From: Datisca glomerata
Lineage: Eukaryota; Streptophyta; Magnoliopsida; Cucurbitales; Datiscaceae
Assembly: GCA_003255025.1 (NCBI GenBank)
Contig: QANY01003900.1
Span: 1,904,690 to 1,968,689, forward strand
Length of the DNA: 64,000 nt
Reading direction: 5' to 3'
Below the pieces are notes generated by a model that was given only the letters and a program-made list of their open reading frames with translations, searched no databases and was not told the origin of the DNA. Of the stretch, positions 58,011 to 64,000 are shown piece after piece. Made by a program: the position numbers and the translations under genes. Within the stretch, counting starts at the first letter, position 1, and each line of letters begins with the position of its first letter.

Positions 58011-58539
58011 TAGTATCTAAGCATATAGTCATTTACTATAAATTTAGCACATAAATATTCATGAATGAATATTTGTCTATGTACACAAAGTATTTAAACA
58101 TATATCCAACTGAATATACGATAGAGGAAACAACACATTGCCAAAAAAACATGTGAGAAATAAAAAGAATCAAAATTCAAGATGACGTAACTATGGAAGA
58201 AAATGACACAACCACAAGAAATGTTCCACGACGCCAACCAATAATGAAAACACAGTGATTAGAAAAGAGGTGAACAAATCAAACAGTACATTGAAATATA
58301 CCTATAGCAGTTGTAGAAGTATGATAACCCTTTTTGATATAAATACTATTATTATTTATTTATTAGCATGACTACAATGTGTTGTTACCGACTAAATTGT
58401 GAAAATGTAACAAGAAAGTCCATCTTTATAAAAAAAATGGAGTATTTTAATACTCTTAAATGCTGGTTAACCTAAGAAGAAGAAAAATGTATTTAGAAAT
58501 ACATGTTTAGGAAGCCTACTCAACATAAAAATAACAAAA

Positions 58540-59153
58540 ATACCTCATCAGTTAATTCTGCATTTAGCTAGGAGGCAGTGTTTTAGTGATAATAACGATG
58601 AATTATGTTTTAATATTGAAGGACAAGTCATTAGATTTGGTATTAAAGATTTTGCGTTGATAACATGACTAAATTGTGATCCATACCCAACATTGAACAA
58701 GGATACTACCTGATGGACAATTACTTGATGAAGCATTTCCCAATCTCAAATCTATAACAAAATACGTCTAGGGAAAGTATGGTTTGTTCTTTTAATGCTT
58801 TTCGATATGTAAGTCTAGAGTTTAAGGTCAAGTTGGCAAAGATTTATTGCTTAGAAAATCTCCTTTTGCCAAAATAATCATCTACCAGCATTGACATCGG
58901 CCATTTGAAAATAGTCGATATAGATGAGATTTTTTAGAATTATCCATGGGGCCGGTTGTCATATGAGATGACAATCGGATATTTGAAAGTTGTTCTCAAC
59001 AATCCTACTACAAAAGAATTCGGGTTTGGAGGATTCTCATTAGCACTGATTGTTTGGGTGTATAAGGTGATCCCTACACTCACGAATTCTAGCATTAACA
59101 TTGCAAAACTCTCAGGAGATGGAATACCAAGAATGTGCAACTGGAGGGGGAGG
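58540..59153 (+). pseudogene. DUF1985-type ORF of a Ulp1-carrying Mutator-like element, degraded
   Basis: Plus-strand motifs: QVIRFGIKDFALIT, CDPYP (about 58,630-58,690), then after stops YPWGRLSYEMTIGYLKVVL (58,944 on) and GFSLALIVWVYKVIP (about 59,030-59,080), the hallmark sequence of DUF1985. Such domains precede Ulp1-like cysteine protease domains in plant Mutator-like elements (KAONASHI type). No transposase or protease part is visible. At least three stops or shifts occur. An ambiguous base N lies at 59,155, just after the matching part. Confidence 0.75.
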
Positions 59154-59171
59154 GNAAAACAAGATTTTTGA

Positions 59172-60379
59172 CTCAGAATAGGTAAATTATGTCACTTTCA
59201 TTTAGTATATAAGCATTAGTATTTTATTGTTTAATCTTAAGTATACATGACTGAAATTCATGTTAGTGCTGTGAGTAATTTGATCTGAGTATACTGCACT
59301 GGTATATTAGTTATTAGATTATGTATTTAGGTAGTTTAAATACAAAAAATGTTAATTGTTTCATGAAGTCGTATATAAATGATGACTGTTAGTAACTAAA
59401 TATTTTATATTTTCCTATTTTGAATTATTGTCTGATTTCATAACACTTATAATAAAACCAATTTAACTTACGCAATTGGAATTGGAAGTGCCATTTATGG
59501 CTCATTTTTTGGAAGGAAAAAATGTGGATAATCAAATTGTTAGTTTAGTTAGTTAAACTATTATTAGTTAGTTGATAGAGCTTAGTTTGTATTCTCAATT
59601 TATATCGTAGCTTGTCTACTTGGTTAGGTTAATGAAAGAAGTTCAGTTCATCACGTAAAGCTTTCTCTGAATTTTCTTTCTTCTTCATCTATGTGGTTTA
59701 TCTTCTTCTTTCCCATTCTTAACACATTTTAAACCTAAAAAAGGGTCTTATACTATGACTTCTCTAGACATATGTGAATTTAAAAAGGTTTTCCAAACTC
59801 ACACTACTAAATTTATCTCAAGATCAATGGTTTTTTCCTTATGATAATTTAGATGGATGAGGCTCTTGAGCTTGAGTTCTTCTCTATGCCTCCTTTTTTA
59901 GGTTTTGCCTCATTTTTTAGGAGTGACCTCCTTCGTTTGTTTCATATGGGGTTATTGGGGGTGTTCCCTTTATAGTTTGTTTCTCTCACTTCTCTATATA
60001 TTTTCAATTATCAAAAAGGTTCTCTCTTCTCATTCAAATCATTGTACATGAAAGTAAATTTAAAATGAATATTAAAATGTAAGTGTACGAATAAAAAATG
60101 TGATATTACAGTTGAATAAGATAAAAAAATTAATTATTATTGTTCAATGTTGTAAGGTTAAATTTAGAATTTGATATAAATTGGTTGGAGAAAAACGTCA
60201 AAAATGAATTGTTAAAATGAAATAATATGAATGGAATTGTAACTAAAAAATAGAATAAAATGATATGTCAAAGAACTTGTAATAATCTATTGTGAAAGTG
60301 TATTACAAATAATGATTAATATAAAATTTGGATAATGACTAGAAAACTTTATTAATTTGTTTCCTTATGGTTTTTCTTT
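59172..60379. other. Intergenic DNA
   Basis: No gene is recognised. The candidate solo LTR at 59,538-59,724 is listed separately; the remainder is AT-rich. Confidence 0.4.
59538..59724 (+). repeat. Candidate short solo LTR (187 bp)
   Basis: It begins TGTTAGTTTAGTTAGTTAAA and ends CCCATTCTTAACA (TGTTA...TAACA, a five-base inverted terminal repeat). It holds the T/C-rich TTTTCTTTCTTCTTCATC stretch usual at Copia LTR 3' ends. The flanks CAAAT and CATTT match at only three of five bases. No PBS follows, so a solo LTR is the reading. Confidence 0.4.
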
Positions 60380-61490
60380 GAGAAATTTTACATAATAGAC
60401 AACATTAAGGGGTTGTTTCAAAAAATAGCAGGTTTTCAATAAATCTAGGTAAATAGCATATTTCTAAATTAGTCAATAATTTTGAACTAAATAGATCATC
60501 ATTTATATATAACATGTTTGATATTTTTCAGGTATATCATCGGTATATAGCTGATATACTTAACTGATAGACACTAAATATGAGGAAGTAATCAATTGAT
60601 AATATTTAAAATTCAAACATACCTTAAATACTGATTGAGAAAATAAATCAATCCTTTGATAACCATTTTAAAAAAGCTCCCAACAAAATCCCTTAGAAAC
60701 CGCTAAAATATAATAACTTCCCTTCAATCAATTATCTTCCAAATAAATAAACTAATAAAATCTAAATTAACCCTATAAAAAACAACAAGAAACACTTCCA
60801 TCACAGAAGCTTATTTCGATAATAATTATTAAAAAAATTCTTTGAATATATCCAGTTATAGCACTAAGACAAGGCCATCAACAAATATTTTTGGAAAATC
60901 TTCCAATTTTTTTAGATATTACGTGTTTTTGAAGGTATTTGAGTATTTCATATGTATATAAATGATATACTGATTTCAATGATATTGATGTTAATGATAA
61001 AATTTTTTTAGTATATCAATCATAAAACTAACCTTCCATGTTTGAATCTATAATGAAGAACACAACCGTGCAGATTCGAATTTGCCAATCGATTATGGAG
61101 GAAGAAGAAACACGAACTGTACTAATTTTTTCTTCAAAAATGCTGAAGATTCAAAATTGATAATGTCAATAATGTTATAGAATATTTCCTTAACAAATTT
61201 AGCTAAAAAAAGGAATTAGAATCAACTATTAATTATAATCTAATTTAATTAAAAAAATAGCATTTGAATTCAAAGACAATAAATTTCAGAATATTTAATT
61301 AATTACAAGAACCCCATCAAATCATATTATAAAATCTATAAATTGAAGGTTACAATTGTCAACTATAAATTCATCAACAGCTGACTGATGACGTGGCACA
61401 AAAAATCTACTATTTACCTATAATTCGAAAAAATATATTATTTCTTAAATTGACTTTCAAAACTTATCTATTTGGTACGATTATTTTTTT
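60380..61490. mobile_element. Candidate non-autonomous DNA element with weak inverted ends
   Basis: The left part, TTTTCAATAAATCTAGGTAA then ATAGCATATTT (60,433-60,465), is similar to the reverse complement of the right part (61,395-61,440, AATTATAGGTAAATAGTAGA). In between are several short ATATAC motifs (about 60,533, 60,556, 60,966). No coding sequence is found. The borders and the class (Mutator-like is the best guess) are uncertain. Confidence 0.3.
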
Positions 61491-63011
61491 TCCATTTTGG
61501 GATAATATTTAATTGGGCTTTCTATGTATGGACTATGGTTGGTCCATCCCAAACTTTCCTTACTTTGTTCGCCTCACAGAAATACTAAAATGGTAGAAGT
61601 TGCATCATTTCGCACCTTTTTAGATGATTTGATAATTATATTGAAACCAAGAGGTGCTATATTATATGGTGTCTTTTTTTATTAGTCAGTATACACATGT
61701 GATTTACGTGTAATTAAATCTCATATAATTTTTTACTATGATTATTACTTATAATCATGTTTATTTTTTCAATTAAAAAGAAATGTATTTAAAACCCTCT
61801 CATTTGTTTTCAATTTATATGACTAAAATCAAGACAATATTGTATTGTTATTTTATTTATTTGTTGATACGTTACTTTTTAACCAAGTTGTAGAACATCA
61901 TGCATGTTTTCATAAAAAAATAAGAGTGTATAATAGAAATATTTTTTTTCTATAAAATTTAAAGAAAAAATAACGTCATTAGAATTAGATTATCCATTTC
62001 ATGTTTTATTTTGAATTGATCTTCCTATTTTTATTTGTATAGCAAAATTTAGTTTTTTGTCTTTAATTTTTGTATAACTATATTTAGTAACATATAAATT
62101 ATACTAACATATAAAATTATTGCATAACCAAAGTTTTCAAAAGTGTGTCATTAACTATATTTTGAATTATATTATATTTAAATTTTTATAGAGACAATTC
62201 ATTTTTTCTATCTATTACAACTGATTAGTAGAAAGTCTTAAACAACTTGCTACAAATCTTTCAAAGTTCAAATTAAAATTAACTTAGACACCATATACTA
62301 GTTACTAATTATTTTATCTAAATTCATTAAATAGGAGAATGAATTTAAAATTTGTATATCTACTTTGATCCATTTTGTATTAAACGTAATCAGCTATTAA
62401 ATGTCATATCTAAATTAGAAGTTATTTTGAGCAATCTGTCAATAATAAATTGATAAAATTATTTAAAAATGATTCACATCTTCTCCCCACTTGTAATATA
62501 TTATATTCTAGATGAATGTCATAAATTTAATGTTTGGCAGATATGTGTTGTATCATCTGTGTGGTTATTTTGCAAAATTTCATAGAACTTAAGGTGCTTT
62601 TGTATGTTTTAAATCACACAGTGGTATGATGAGTTAATATGTTGAAGGAATTTTGATAACTATCTAGAGAAATTATTGAATGCATTAGAATTTTCAAATG
62701 TCAACATGGGTAATTATTCTTGAATAACATAGTTGAAAGAATTAATTCATAATAGTTACTCTAAAATCGGATGCTCTAGTGCTTCATTTAATTAAATTTT
62801 GTTTTCACAATATATTATTCAGTTTTTTTTTTGTGTGTTTTGATTACTTTTAATTTTCATTTGATATTCTTCAGTTTGGACCCTTCAAATAGAACTAGGG
62901 TTAATAAATTTGGATAAGTCATTAATTAATCAATCCCCATGTGATGATACTTTACTCTTAACTTTATGACCCAAACGATTTGTATACTTTGTGATTTTAA
63001 CATCTAGTTTT
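61491..63011 (+). repeat. Probable 5' LTR region of the right-edge Athila-like element
   Basis: By position, upstream of a decayed Asp-type PBS, this stretch should hold the 5' LTR ending at about 63,002 (TAACA). It is AT-rich without coding potential. It is too diverged from 23,243-24,658 for me to align by eye, and its left border is unknown. Confidence 0.35.
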
Positions 63012-63029
63012 TAATACCGTTGTTGGAGA
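63012..63029 (+). other. Decayed tRNA-Asp-type primer binding site
   Basis: TAATACCGTTGTTGGAGA versus the Athila form TGGCGCCGTTGCCGGGGA: 11 of 18 identical, and all seven differences are G-to-A or C-to-T. It lies about 120 bp before the gag sequence, as expected. Confidence 0.6.
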
Positions 63030-63140
63030 TTGATTTTATATTTATTAGTATCGATTATAACTACCTCCAGTTTTATTTGGATTATACAAAACATTATGAC
63101 ATTTCAATAAGGAGAAGAAAGAGGCTACACTGAGTTCACA

Positions 63141-64000
63141 AGCTATATCATGGATGATGCACTTGATGGAGCCGAGAATCATAGAGTTTTGAGGGATTAT
63201 GTTGTCCACTCTGTTGGTGGAACTACCTTAAGCATAAGACGGCCAACCATACAAGCCAACAACTTTGAGATCAAACTAGCCATTATCCAAATGATCCATC
63301 AGTCAGTAGAATTTGGTCGGCTTCCCAATGATGAATCGAACACTCACATTGCAAATGTTTTGAGATATGTGACACTTTCAATCAATATGGTGTCTTGGAT
63401 GATGCAATCAGATTGAGGCTTTTCCCATTTTCACTTAAGGACAAAGCTTGGGAAAGGATTGACACAAAAGTTTCTAATAAAGTTCTTCCCACCGACCAAA
63501 ACAACTAAGAGGTGAAACGAAATCATCACATTTGTCCAATTTGACAATTTATGAGTTGCAATATGAGGCTTGGGAGAGGTACAAAGACCTGCTTCAAAAG
63601 TGTCCACACCATGGTCTACCTACTTGGCTGCAAGTTCAAACTTTTTACAATGGTTAGGGTGCCGCAACTTAAACTATGATCGATGTGGCGGCTGGAGGAT
63701 ATTTGATGAGCAAGACACACTATGTAGGTGATGAATTATTGGAGAAGATGTCTTAAAATAACTATCAATATGGCTTTTAGAAAGATCAATGCCGAAGAGA
63801 GCAGCCGAAGTCCACAAAATCAATGACATCACTTCCTTGACCGATCAAGCCTCTCTCTTGACTAAGTGATTGACAAGTGTCAATGCTATTCAGACTCCAA
63901 GTTCAGAGTGTGAGTTGTGTGGAGAACCTTATGTAAGTGTTGATTGTCACGTTGGCATCCCCTTTGCATCCTCTACTTATGAGCAAGCGAACTTTGTCTC
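63141..64000 (+). pseudogene. Athila-like gag, degraded, cut by the window edge
   Basis: The open 88 codons at 63,150-63,416 include IRRPTIQANNFEIKLAIIQM and GRLPNDESNTHIANVLRYV. In shifted frames come RLFPFSLKDKAWER (about 63,416), KFFPPTKT (about 63,487), AWERYKDLLQKCPHHGLPTW (about 63,570) and LQVQTFYNG, followed by the knuckle CELCGEP...DCHVG at about 63,910. This is the Athila/Diaspora-type capsid pattern. Five or more frame changes or stops make it non-functional. Protease and pol would follow beyond the window. Confidence 0.85.

Noticed and set aside
1..64000. CRISPR arrays, operons, riboswitches, bacterial promoters
   Set aside because: The window is plant nuclear DNA; the only regular array (40,819-41,460) is a head-to-tail tandem repeat without spacers.
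1..64000. tRNA or rRNA genes
   Set aside because: No cloverleaf box A/box B pair or rRNA core was noticed by eye; the tRNA-like stretches found are retrotransposon primer binding sites. A tRNAscan run would be decisive.

Overview
The window looks like nuclear DNA of a flowering plant, most likely a eudicot. It is AT-rich and dominated by plant-specific retrotransposon lineages (Ty3/gypsy Tat-Ogre, Retand-like and Athila-like elements, plus L1 LINEs). Its one clear host gene is a nine-exon class IV homeodomain-leucine zipper (HD-ZIP IV) gene of the ANTHOCYANINLESS2 type. I cannot name the species from sequence alone.

Positions 1 to about 32,500 are one nested stack of transposable elements. 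The oldest layer is a minus-strand Retand-like gypsy element (24,659 to about 32,500: RT, protease, gag, PBS and LTR, in order of increasing coordinate). A hAT DNA transposon of 3,471 bp (26,660-30,130) sits inside it with an imperfect 8-bp target duplication. An Athila-like element, also on the minus strand, abuts it at 24,658/24,659 and runs left: 5' LTR, Asp-type PBS, gag, protease, RT-RNase H, integrase, a third ORF, polypurine tract, and a 3' LTR that starts at 1,239. The third ORF of the Athila is split by a 12.5-kb Tat/Ogre element (2,535-15,000, plus strand) with a perfect 5-bp target duplication, TCCAC. The Athila 3' LTR is cut by a second Ogre-type LTR (1-492) that continues off the left edge.

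From 32,500 to 45,900 there is a Helitron-like 3' terminus, a 5'-truncated L1 LINE (33.4-36.6 kb), an AT-rich stretch without recognisable genes, and another minus-strand Tat-type pol (41.46-44.95 kb). Downstream of that pol's integrase is an array of about eight 78-bp tandem repeats. A LINE fragment follows, lying between two outward-facing CACTA-like ends. From 45.9 to 49.5 kb I recognise nothing with confidence.

The HD-ZIP IV gene runs from ATG 50,627 to stop 55,989. All eight introns are GT-AG, the frame is continuous, and the predicted protein has 829 residues: homeodomain, zipper-loop-zipper, START, and C-terminal START-adjacent region. Its upstream region is rich in CT and GA tracts, and an L1-box-like octamer lies about 1.5 kb upstream of the ATG.

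Downstream of the gene there are a possible Helitron end, a tandem duplication, a decayed DUF1985-type ORF typical of Ulp1-carrying Mutator-like elements (58.5-59.15 kb) with 0.3-kb repeats beside it, a candidate short solo LTR, a candidate non-autonomous element, and the start of a plus-strand Athila-like element (decayed PBS and frameshifted gag) that leaves the window at the right edge.

All element genes carry stops or frameshifts, so nothing except the HD-ZIP IV gene looks functional. I found no evidence of an undescribed biological system. The most informative signals are the nested insertion chronology, the palindromic TGACGTCA-containing repeats in the Ogre LTR, and the tandem array next to a Tat integrase.
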